From the NCBI GenBank assembly GCA_964384625.1, contig CAYLNH010000051.1, forward strand, positions 1 through 32,822: a DNA stretch of 32,822 nucleotides, given 5' to 3'. Position 1 is the stretch's first letter. The number at the start of each line of letters is the position of its first letter. A model generated the notes under the pieces. It searched no databases, had not been told where the DNA came from, and saw nothing but the letters and a program-made list of their open reading frames with translations. The DNA comes from CAYLNH01 sp964384625. GTDB lineage: Bacteria; Verrucomicrobiota; Lentisphaeria; JABSQK01. The position numbers and the translations under genes are program-made. Shown here one piece after another: positions 7,642 to 15,166 of this stretch.

Positions 7642-7875
7642 CTATTACACCGTTTTGGGTTACATCAAATCTTACCTCGTTTTTGGCTATATGCAAACGA
7701 AATATGCCGTAAAACAGAATAAAAATCGCGAAAAAGGCCCGTTTTGGGTTGAAAACCCGTAATGGCTGTGTCAGGTTGGGGGTATGAAGAACGTTTCTAG
7801 GCTGTGCGCGCGACCAAAGGCAATCTGGATTCGGGCCGGCCGTATGCCGGCTACCGGACGGAGGACTTGTGACCC
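7642..7875. promoter_or_regulatory. Divergent control region with a 12-bp direct repeat and dyad, candidate regulator operators
   Basis: This 234-bp gap separates the leftward regulator from the rightward sulfatase. The 12-mer CCGTTTTGGGTT occurs twice on the same strand, at 7650-7661 and 7739-7750, with a degenerate copy near 7679-7688 (CGTTTTTGGC). The second copy overlaps dyads: GTTTT (7741-7745) with AAAAC (7752-7756), and GGGTT (7746-7750) with AACCC (7754-7758). The stretch between the copies is AT-rich (7690-7735), unlike the surrounding DNA, and is a plausible promoter zone. GGAGGA at 7860-7865 is the sulfatase ribosome site. Binding by the adjacent GntR/LacI hybrid is inference. Confidence 0.5.
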
Positions 7876-9201
7876 ATGACCGGTATCGCTGAGCGCCCGA
7901 ACATTCTCTATTTTCACACGCATGACACAGGGCGTTACATACAGCCCTACGGCTATGGCGTATCGACGCCGAACTACCAGCGGTTGGCTGCCGGGGGGAC
8001 GCTGTTTCGTCAGGCCTTCTGTGCCGGGCCGACCTGTTCGCCGAGCCGCGCCGCCTTACTGACCGGCGAGTGTCCGCACGCCGCGGGTATGATCGAACTG
8101 GCGCACATGGGCGGGGCGCTCACGGATTACTCGCGTCACCTGGTGAACCACCTTCGTCCGGCGGGCTATCGGTCGACGTTGATCGGTTTTCAGCATGTGG
8201 CTGCGGAGGAATCAGTGGATCAGATCGGCTACGACGAGATCCAGTCGGTAGTGGAGCATCGTTGGGCGGCAGACGTGATTCCGGCGACAGTGGCGTTTCT
8301 GCAGCGGTCCCCGGCCGACCGCGGCGAGCCGTTCTTTCTGAGTTGCGGCATTGTCGAGACGCACCGGCCGTTTCCCGCCCCGGACGCCGCCGCGGCGCGA
8401 TACCTGCGACCGCCGGCGCCGCTGCCGGACACGCCGGAGACGCGGGCGGACATGGCCGGTTTTGCGGCCAGCCTGACCATAGCGGATGCCGCGCTGGGAA
8501 CGATTCTGGATACGCTTGAGGCCACCGGGCTGGCCGGCAATACGTTGATCTTATGCACGACGGACCACGGCCCGCCCTTCCCGAAAATGAAAACGATGCT
8601 GACCGACCACGGTCTCGGCGTGTTGCTGTTGTTGGCCGGCCCGGGGATCCCGGCGGGCCGGGTGATAGACGGCATGGTGCAGCACCTGGATCTCTATCCG
8701 ACCCTGTGTGCGTTGCTCGGGCTGGACCAACCGGCCTGGCTGCAGGGACGCAGTCTGTTACCGCTGTTGCACGGTGACGCGACGGAGATCCATGACGCCG
8801 TCTTCAGTGAAACCACGTATCACGCCGGTCACTATCTGCCGTACCGCGCCGTGCGCACAACGCGCTGGAAGTATATTCGCCGCTTTGCCGACAACGAGTT
8901 CTCCGCCACGCGGCTGGGCGAAGGGCCGTCAAGCGTCTTTCTCGACGGCTTCGGCTGGAGCCGGTTACCGGCGGCGACGGAACAGCTCTATGATCTGATA
9001 CTTGACCCGAACGAGGTCTGTAATCTGGCTTCCGACCCGGCCTTCGCCGCGGTAAAGGCGGATCTGGCCGGGCGTTTGCACCAGTGGCAGCAGCAGACGG
9101 ACGACCCTTTGCTGCGGGGCCCCATTGATCAACCATCAACCACCAGCTCGCAGCGGTCCGGCGAGGCAGGCCGACCGCAGCCGACGAAGTCGGCGGGCTG
9201 A
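7876..9201 (+). CDS. Type I (formylglycine) sulfatase, N-sulfoglucosamine sulfohydrolase-like, no signal peptide
   Basis: This 441-aa protein is a full-length S1-family sulfatase. The active-site motif is C54-S-P-S-R58 (C-x-P-x-R), where Cys54 should be oxidised to formylglycine by a maturation enzyme encoded elsewhere. The N-terminal strand NILYFHTHDTGRY supplies D17, with His at the usual first Asp position. A second metal site lies at TTDHGPP (D230, H231). The CSPSRAALLTG...PH..GM context resembles SGSH/heparan N-sulfatase-like enzymes, but the substrate cannot be settled by eye. There is no signal peptide, which suggests intracellular desulfation of imported fragments. GGAGGA lies 10 bases before the ATG. 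The gene is divergent from the regulator and 18 bp from the next gene, so it probably heads the rightward operon. The last ~30 residues are low-complexity (Ser/Thr/Pro/Arg) and probably disordered. Confidence 0.92.
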   Translation: MTGIAERPNILYFHTHDTGRYIQPYGYGVSTPNYQRLAAGGTLFRQAFCAGPTCSPSRAALLTGECPHAAGMIELAHMGGALTDYSRHLVNHLRPAGYRSTLIGFQHVAAEESVDQIGYDEIQSVVEHRWAADVIPATVAFLQRSPADRGEPFFLSCGIVETHRPFPAPDAAAARYLRPPAPLPDTPETRADMAGFAASLTIADAALGTILDTLEATGLAGNTLILCTTDHGPPFPKMKTMLTDHGLGVLLLLAGPGIPAGRVIDGMVQHLDLYPTLCALLGLDQPAWLQGRSLLPLLHGDATEIHDAVFSETTYHAGHYLPYRAVRTTRWKYIRRFADNEFSATRLGEGPSSVFLDGFGWSRLPAATEQLYDLILDPNEVCNLASDPAFAAVKADLAGRLHQWQQQTDDPLLRGPIDQPSTTSSQRSGEAGRPQPTKSAG

Positions 9202-9219
9202 AAGACGCGAGGAAACAAG

Positions 9220-12200
9220 ATGAGATTCCTGATGTTTGCCGCCCTGTGCCTGGTTTGCAGTGCGCCGGTGTTAACGGCCGGCCCGAAGCAGCAAGCCCCG
9301 CCGCCGCCCTTGAAAGTCACGCAGCTGGAATACTCCCATCCGGCCGGCATCAGCTATGATCCGGACGCGGAGTTGACGATCAAGGTGACGTTGCGGAACC
9401 AGTCCGGAACAAAGCTGGACCTGTCGCGGGCCGCTTGGAAACTGACCTTGAGCCGGGAGCGTATGATCGCGCCGCGCCAGTTCTGGCACGGTCGATTCCA
9501 GGAGGTGAAGGTGGTTCGCACCGGTCGGGCTGCCGAGATGCCGCAAGCATTGCCGGCCGGCGCCACGACCACCTTGAGTGTCGGGTTCAAACCCGGGCGC
9601 TACGGTTTCTTCTTTCTGAAGTTCGATCCCGCCGGCGACGGCAAGGGCTGGCTGCGCCTCTGCGGCTGTGCCGTCATGCGGAAACCGGCAGCGGGGCAAA
9701 AACCACGGACGCCGTATCAGGCCGGGGGCATCTTCCGCAATCCCGAAGCCAGGGCGCAGATTCTCGGTCGCTACGGCATCAAAGCCATTCGCTGCAATGC
9801 CCGCCTGGCGCCGCAACGGCAAGGGGACGCCTATGACTGGGCCCCGGTGGACCGCATCATGCAGGCCTTGAAGAAGCACGATCTGATGGCGCAGGTTGCC
9901 CTGTTGCCGGTGGGCTTCTTCGAGCCACCGAAACTCGGCGGCAAGCTGATCACGTACTACGGCGGGCGCAAGTTCAACTCCATTGCCCGCCGCGAAGATC
10001 TCCGGCCGATCTCCCGCAAGGGGACCTTTGCGCATTTCGTTGAGCAACTGCTCAAACGTTATGCCGACCGAACCTACATGGCGACGATTCGCAACGAACC
10101 CTGGGAGGGCGGCAGCATTTCCAACTGGCATGCGACGGCGGCCTATATGCGCGAGGTCCTGACGGTTGCCCGCGAGGTGATCGACCAAATGGACCTCAAG
10201 GGAAAGGTCCTCCTGGCCGGTACGGACTCCATCGACAACACCGTCGATCAAATCGCGATTGCCCGTAAAACGTCGTTGCTTGATGCGGTTACCCATCATC
10301 CTTACGGCGGCAAATTTCGCAATGCCATGGCCGCGGCGCAACCGACCGGCTGGGGGCTGGCAACCTACGACAACGAATCCTGGATTTCACCCGAGGATAT
10401 GTGCATCATTACCGTCAGCACCTTGCAGTTGGCGGTCGGCTATCGTCAGGTGCACCCGCTGCACCACCCGGCCGCAATGCCGGCGCTCGGGAATCACGAG
10501 AAGGAGATCCTGTCGCCGCGGCCCATCGGTCAGGTTGTCGGCACCTGGCTGCATTTTGTCGAAGACACGGATCACAGTGAAGAACTCAACCCCGAGGCTC
10601 TGCCCCACATTCATCTCTTTAAGGCCCGCGGAAAATCTGACAAGCACGTGGGAATTCTGTTCGGGCGCGTCAAGCTCTACGGGCATCGTGCCTATACTGA
10701 AGGTCTGGTCGACGAGGCGTTCCCGCAGGTCCAGGGAAATGGGCAACTGACGCTGCTCGATCCCGACGGTGTGATCCAGGTTTTCGACGTCTTCGGCAAT
10801 GCCGTCAAACGGCAGGCCGACGGTTTTGTTCTGCCGTTGAATGCGTATCCTTTCTACCTGGTTTCGGCAAATGGCTACGCCGACCTCAAGGCGAAGCTGG
10901 CGCGGGCCGACATCCGCTATGACGATGCGGGCGTGCAGTTGGCACTGAAAGACCTGACACTGCCTCTGTCAGAGCTGCCGCCGGTGCGGGTGCGGGTGTC
11001 GAACTGCATCCGTCGCCGACAGCGCGTGACGGTGTCCGTCAAGGGCCCTGCGGGCTGGGCCATCAAGTCGTCGCCGAAGACGGTGACCCTGGCCGGCGGT
11101 GCGGCAACGTGGCTTTCTTTCGCCGTCCGGCAGACGCGGCCGAACGCGCTGAACAGTTATTCTTTCACGGTTACCGCGGTCACCCCGGGCGGCAAACGCG
11201 AGCTGACGGAGAGATTGCACGTGGCTGTTTTTGAGAAGGGCACACCAACGATTGACGGGGATCTTTCGGAGTGGGCCCAACTTGGCGCCGTTCCCACCTG
11301 TCTCAGCGGGTCGCCGCTGGAGGTGGATTGGCAACAGAAGATGTGGTTCCCCATGGCCGGGATCGAAGCCCGCGATGAAAACGATGTCCGGGTGCGCTTT
11401 GCCGGGATGTGGGATGCGCGTTTCTTCTATATCATGGCCGAGGTCCACGATCCAACCGAGAATTACGTCCCTCCGGCGAGTGGCGGGCCCCTGTCATTGA
11501 CCCATGGCAAGCCCTTTGACTACATCTATTGGAAGTTCGCCATTCCCGGCTGGGGCCTGGGCGGCAAGGACCGGCGTCTGGACGGCATCAAGGTTGCGTT
11601 CAACCTGTTTCCGGTCGGCGAGAAGGAGGACCCGCTTTTTTCGCGCGAGGCCCAGCGCCGGCTTGATACGCGTTTCCATCGGATCGGTCCGGACTATGAA
11701 TATGATCTGTACCTGGCGCAACCCATGCAACTCAAGCATTCCTATGACCGGGTCAGGGCGCGGCATCTGCAACGCCTGGAGGATCCACCGGACAAGAAAT
11801 ACAAGAAGCGGCGGCCGCCGTTCGAAGCGCCCGTCTTTACCCCGGCCGGCCCGCCGCAGCCGGAGGTCTGGCGCCGGGTCGCGCCGGGGGTGCCGCGCCA
11901 CCGATACTATCCGTTCTCCCCTCGCTGGAAGAAGGACCAGGGCGTGGTTCCCGGTGCTCGTCTGGCGATCGTCCGCAAAGGCGATATCGTCCGCTATGAA
12001 GCCGCCATCCCGTGGCAGGAGTTGGCCCGTGTACAGCCCGAAGTCGGCAAAGAAGTCCGTTTTGCCTGGTTCGTCTGGGATCGGAACAAGCTGGCTCTGG
12101 ACTGGGCCAGGGACCGCAGTGTCGCTGCCGGCGCCGAGCAGATTCTGATCCCGTTCAAGAAGACAGCTGCGATCGAAACGCCCTGGCGCTTTATCGACGC

Positions 12201-12228
12201 GACCGAGGGCGCAGCGGACGCCCGATGA
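9220..12228 (+). CDS. Secreted GH-A-like glycosidase with C-terminal CBM9 domain, locus A
   Basis: This 1002-aa protein begins with a signal peptide (about 1-20, ending VLTA/GP). A beta-sandwich-like N-domain (about 30-150) contains PGRYGFFFLKFDP. A clan GH-A-like barrel follows: RNEPWEGG with E293 as candidate acid/base, THHPYG (358-363) and YDNESW with E386 as candidate nucleophile. After further beta-rich domains comes a CBM9/DOMON-type carbohydrate-binding domain from about 675 to the end. This starts TPTIDGDLSEW, includes FFYIMAEVHDPT, and ends RYEAAIPWQEL with an ALDWARDRSV tail. The start has GAGGA 7 bases upstream. It is paralogous in architecture to the 1266-aa protein at 22883. It probably binds and cleaves an extracellular polysaccharide; substrate and GH family are unknown. 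It is 18 bp behind the sulfatase. Confidence 0.8.
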   Translation: MRFLMFAALCLVCSAPVLTAGPKQQAPPPPLKVTQLEYSHPAGISYDPDAELTIKVTLRNQSGTKLDLSRAAWKLTLSRERMIAPRQFWHGRFQEVKVVRTGRAAEMPQALPAGATTTLSVGFKPGRYGFFFLKFDPAGDGKGWLRLCGCAVMRKPAAGQKPRTPYQAGGIFRNPEARAQILGRYGIKAIRCNARLAPQRQGDAYDWAPVDRIMQALKKHDLMAQVALLPVGFFEPPKLGGKLITYYGGRKFNSIARREDLRPISRKGTFAHFVEQLLKRYADRTYMATIRNEPWEGGSISNWHATAAYMREVLTVAREVIDQMDLKGKVLLAGTDSIDNTVDQIAIARKTSLLDAVTHHPYGGKFRNAMAAAQPTGWGLATYDNESWISPEDMCIITVSTLQLAVGYRQVHPLHHPAAMPALGNHEKEILSPRPIGQVVGTWLHFVEDTDHSEELNPEALPHIHLFKARGKSDKHVGILFGRVKLYGHRAYTEGLVDEAFPQVQGNGQLTLLDPDGVIQVFDVFGNAVKRQADGFVLPLNAYPFYLVSANGYADLKAKLARADIRYDDAGVQLALKDLTLPLSELPPVRVRVSNCIRRRQRVTVSVKGPAGWAIKSSPKTVTLAGGAATWLSFAVRQTRPNALNSYSFTVTAVTPGGKRELTERLHVAVFEKGTPTIDGDLSEWAQLGAVPTCLSGSPLEVDWQQKMWFPMAGIEARDENDVRVRFAGMWDARFFYIMAEVHDPTENYVPPASGGPLSLTHGKPFDYIYWKFAIPGWGLGGKDRRLDGIKVAFNLFPVGEKEDPLFSREAQRRLDTRFHRIGPDYEYDLYLAQPMQLKHSYDRVRARHLQRLEDPPDKKYKKRRPPFEAPVFTPAGPPQPEVWRRVAPGVPRHRYYPFSPRWKKDQGVVPGARLAIVRKGDIVRYEAAIPWQELARVQPEVGKEVRFAWFVWDRNKLALDWARDRSVAAGAEQILIPFKKTAAIETPWRFIDATEGAADAR

Positions 12229-12318
12229 GGCGTCCTGCCGCAGCGTTTCCCGAAGGGGAATCCATGGCCGCAGCAAACCGCCGGGGATCGCGCTCGAGGA
12301 TCCCGGAAAGGAGTTACC

Positions 12319-15021
12319 ATGAAACGCCTGGTCCCATTCTGTCTGGCCTGCATCCTTCTGCATGGAGCGCCGGTGAACGCCGGGAAGCCCCCGGCGGTGC
12401 TGGGAGACCGCCAACCACAAGTCGAAGAAACCTACCCGGAGTGGCTCTTTGTCCACAAAGACGAGAAGAACCGGGTTGTCGACATCACCCAACCGCCGTT
12501 CAACGCCAAAGGCGACGGTGTCCACGACGACACGAAAGCGTTCGTCAAGGCATACGACTACGTCCTGGCTCGCATGTACGGCGAGCGCAGCTGGAAAGAC
12601 GACGACGTCTGGCAGCACCGGGCGGACGAGCTCCTGATCTATATTCCCGACGGAACGTATCTGGTCAGCGATACGCTGATGTATTCCGGCCCGGTCCGCG
12701 GCAAGCGCAAGAAGGGCCTGGGCGGGGAAGGCTGGTACGGGGAACCGCTCTACGGGATCCGGTTGATCGGCCAGAGCCGGGACGGGACGACGATCCGCTT
12801 GAAAGACCACTGCCCCGGCTACGGCATGAAGGATGGAAAACCGAGCGGCAAGGTGGTGGTTGGCTTTACTCAGGCGCAGTTCAACAACTGGCCCTCCGGG
12901 AACGCGATCCGGAACATCACCATCGACACCGGCACCGGGAATCCGGGCGCCGTCGGACTGAACTTCCACGGCGCGAACAAATGCGAGATCCGCAATGTCA
13001 CGGTTCGCTCCCGGGATCGCCGGGGGCATACGGGGATCCTGGTGGGGACCGGCCCGACCGCCGGACACTTCACGGACATTGCGGTCCAGGGCTTCCGCCG
13101 GGGGATTGCTGTGGACACGGTTGTCCGGGCTACCCACGTGGGATGGGAATACGTCACCCTCGAGCAGCAGAGCGAGGTGGGCTTTCTGTGCCGGACCAGC
13201 AGCACGTCGATTCGCCATCTGATCAGCCGCAATGCGGTGCCGGCACTCCGCGTCGACGGGGCGGGGCACGCCGTGCTCGACCGCGCTCGCCTCGAGGGCG
13301 GCGCGGCGGACACCGCCGCCCTCTGGATCGACAGCGAACAGGCGCAGCTGTTCTGTCGGGATGCCGCGATCGAAGGCTACGGGATCGCCGTTCGCAAAGC
13401 AGGCGCCGATCCTGTGCGGCGGCCCTTTCCGGCGGAGTACGTGTCCGGCAAGGTCGTGGCACTGCGCCCCGGCCAGGAGAAGCGGAGCCTGCGGCTGCCG
13501 GTGGAGGAGGTGCCGATCGTCGCGCCCGATCCGCCGGCGCGCTGGGCCAGCGTGAACGCGTTTGGCGCGGCGGGCGATGGGAAGACCGACGATACCGACG
13601 CCGTGCAGCGGGCGATGAACAGCGGCAAGAGCACCATCTGTTTCCCTTCGCTGGAATACCGTTTCGGCACGGTCGTGGTACCGCCGGAAGTGAAACGGAT
13701 CACCGGCTTGTTCGGCAAGGTCAGGGGGCGTCTTCGCATTGAAACGGCTTCGGATGTGCCGCTGGTGGTGGAAGATGCCAGCTTTACTACGGTATGCACG
13801 GCGGCCCAACGGCCGATCGTCATGCAGTTCGGATCGTGGTGCGGTTTCGACAACGAATGCGGTTCGCAACAGCAGAAGCTCCATCTGATCAACATGGGCG
13901 GGTTCGGCTCACGATCCTTCGACGGCTTCCGGGTCTGGATCCGGTTCGTCGACTGCGAATACAAAAAGCTGCCCATCTACTGCAACCGCATGTCGATGTG
14001 GATATTCGGCTTCAAGACCGAGGGCGGCCCCGCCTTCGAGGTCCTCAATGGCAGTCGGCTGGAGATCCTCGGCGGGACCATCGGTGTCAACTCACGGGCC
14101 CCGGCACTGTACAACAATGCGTCCGATGTGTCGGCCACCTTCAGCTTGAGCGACCGGACCGGGTGGCACGAAAGGGCGGATCGATGGATAATCGCCGAAG
14201 CCCGCGCGGATGCATCCGCCGGTCGCGCGCCCGCTCCCCAGCACCCGCTCCCCAAAACGTGCGATCGGACGATGCAGACGCTGGACTTCCGCGCGCGGGA
14301 GGTTGATGCGGACGCGCCGCAGCGCGCCTCCCTGACCTTCCGGACGGGGCCGGCAAGTACCGCTGCGTGGGTTGGCTTCCACCGCTTCCGCGGCCGCAAG
14401 ACCGCCACGTTCACCGATCCCGTGCTCGCGGGGCCGGAAGGACGAAATCTGCTCAGCAACCCTGGCTTCGAGACAGCTGCGGCTACCGGGGGCAGCATTC
14501 GCGGGTGGTCCGGCAGCCGGGGGACTGTCGAAGACGGAACAATGCGTCTGCAGGATCGGCATACGCTGGTGTGGCAGAGGGTGGGCGGCCTCCAGCCGGA
14601 GACCACCTACACGCTTTCGGCTACGGTAAGCGGGGACGACCTGACGATGATGGCGCGGTTCTTTGAAGCGCGGCACTGTGCCGGCCCGGATCTTCCGCGA
14701 CGCCGGTCCAGGGGAGGCGGGAGCAACGTGTTCGTGCCGCTGTACGTGAGCTACGATGCAGCCCCCGCCGAAAGCCCGGAGGCGAAACCGCAAGACCTCA
14801 CACAGGTGGACGCGGCTTCAGGCATGGACGTTGCCGCGCAGCAGGCAACGGTCGGGCATGAGCCCGAAACGCCGCGCCGCCGTGCGGTCCGGGAACCGAT
14901 GGCGGCGCCGGCCGAGCGGGGGGCCGGGACCTACCTGCTGCTGGCCTTGGGCATCGGGGGCATTGTCTGTGCGATCATCTTCGTTTTGCGCCAAACCGCC
15001 AACAAATCCAACCCGCCATGA
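12319..15021 (+). CDS. Secreted double pectate-lyase-like beta-helix protein with C-terminal membrane anchor
   Basis: This 900-aa protein has a signal peptide (about 1-22, ending VNA/GK). Two copies of the pectate_lyase_3-type opening motif mark two right-handed beta-helix domains: FNAKGDGVHDDTKAF (about residue 65) and FGAAGDGKTDDTDAV (about 417). A CBM4/9- or CBM22-like jelly-roll module (about 710-795) starts NLLSNPGFET, with LQPETTYTLSATV. Then comes an Ala/Pro/Glu-rich linker, one transmembrane segment (about 871-889, YLLLALGIGGIVCAIIFVL) and a short polar tail RQTANKSNPP. Such helices occur in polysaccharide lyases, GH28-like hydrolases and epimerases; no catalytic residues can be assigned. 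AAAGGAG lies 5 bases before the ATG. It is 90 bp behind the GH-A/CBM9 gene. The anchor suggests retention at the cell surface. Confidence 0.8.
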   Translation: MKRLVPFCLACILLHGAPVNAGKPPAVLGDRQPQVEETYPEWLFVHKDEKNRVVDITQPPFNAKGDGVHDDTKAFVKAYDYVLARMYGERSWKDDDVWQHRADELLIYIPDGTYLVSDTLMYSGPVRGKRKKGLGGEGWYGEPLYGIRLIGQSRDGTTIRLKDHCPGYGMKDGKPSGKVVVGFTQAQFNNWPSGNAIRNITIDTGTGNPGAVGLNFHGANKCEIRNVTVRSRDRRGHTGILVGTGPTAGHFTDIAVQGFRRGIAVDTVVRATHVGWEYVTLEQQSEVGFLCRTSSTSIRHLISRNAVPALRVDGAGHAVLDRARLEGGAADTAALWIDSEQAQLFCRDAAIEGYGIAVRKAGADPVRRPFPAEYVSGKVVALRPGQEKRSLRLPVEEVPIVAPDPPARWASVNAFGAAGDGKTDDTDAVQRAMNSGKSTICFPSLEYRFGTVVVPPEVKRITGLFGKVRGRLRIETASDVPLVVEDASFTTVCTAAQRPIVMQFGSWCGFDNECGSQQQKLHLINMGGFGSRSFDGFRVWIRFVDCEYKKLPIYCNRMSMWIFGFKTEGGPAFEVLNGSRLEILGGTIGVNSRAPALYNNASDVSATFSLSDRTGWHERADRWIIAEARADASAGRAPAPQHPLPKTCDRTMQTLDFRAREVDADAPQRASLTFRTGPASTAAWVGFHRFRGRKTATFTDPVLAGPEGRNLLSNPGFETAAATGGSIRGWSGSRGTVEDGTMRLQDRHTLVWQRVGGLQPETTYTLSATVSGDDLTMMARFFEARHCAGPDLPRRRSRGGGSNVFVPLYVSYDAAPAESPEAKPQDLTQVDAASGMDVAAQQATVGHEPETPRRRAVREPMAAPAERGAGTYLLLALGIGGIVCAIIFVLRQTANKSNPP

Positions 15022-15153
15022 CATCGCCGCCATCGGCATCAACGGCGGAGCTGAAGCGCCGACCAGGCAGAGCGATCCAGCGCCTGCGGCCCCGTGGGGG
15101 CGCTCGCCGCAATCGCGGGAAAAGTCGAAGGGCACAGGCGTGCAGACCCTTAC

Positions 15154-15160
15154 GAGAGGA
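15154..15160 (+). promoter_or_regulatory. Ribosome binding site fixing the start of the propeller gene at 15167
   Basis: GAGAGGA lies 6 bases before the ATG at 15167. The open frame runs back to 14756 inside the beta-helix gene, but this site, together with the signal peptide that begins right after it, shows that translation starts here. Confidence 0.7.
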
Positions 15161-15166
15161 CGCCTC

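Noticed and set aside
6235..7722. 495-aa plus-strand frame opposite the regulator and pseudopilin
   Set aside because: It covers two real minus-strand genes and has no domain. The same applies to the 343-aa frame at 5580-6611 and the 330-aa frame at 4532-5524.
12012..13742. 576-aa plus-strand frame overlapping the GH-A/CBM9 and beta-helix genes
   Set aside because: Out of frame with both true genes and strongly Arg/Gly-rich, a high-GC shadow.
11494..13884. 796-aa minus-strand open frame spanning two plus-strand genes
   Set aside because: It crosses the boundary of the GH-A/CBM9 and beta-helix genes, lacks motifs, and has the low-complexity composition of a shadow frame.
14756..15166. N-terminal extension of the propeller frame into the beta-helix gene
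   Set aside because: The extension is Arg/Pro-rich, lies before a good ribosome site at 15154-15160, and would bury a signal peptide.
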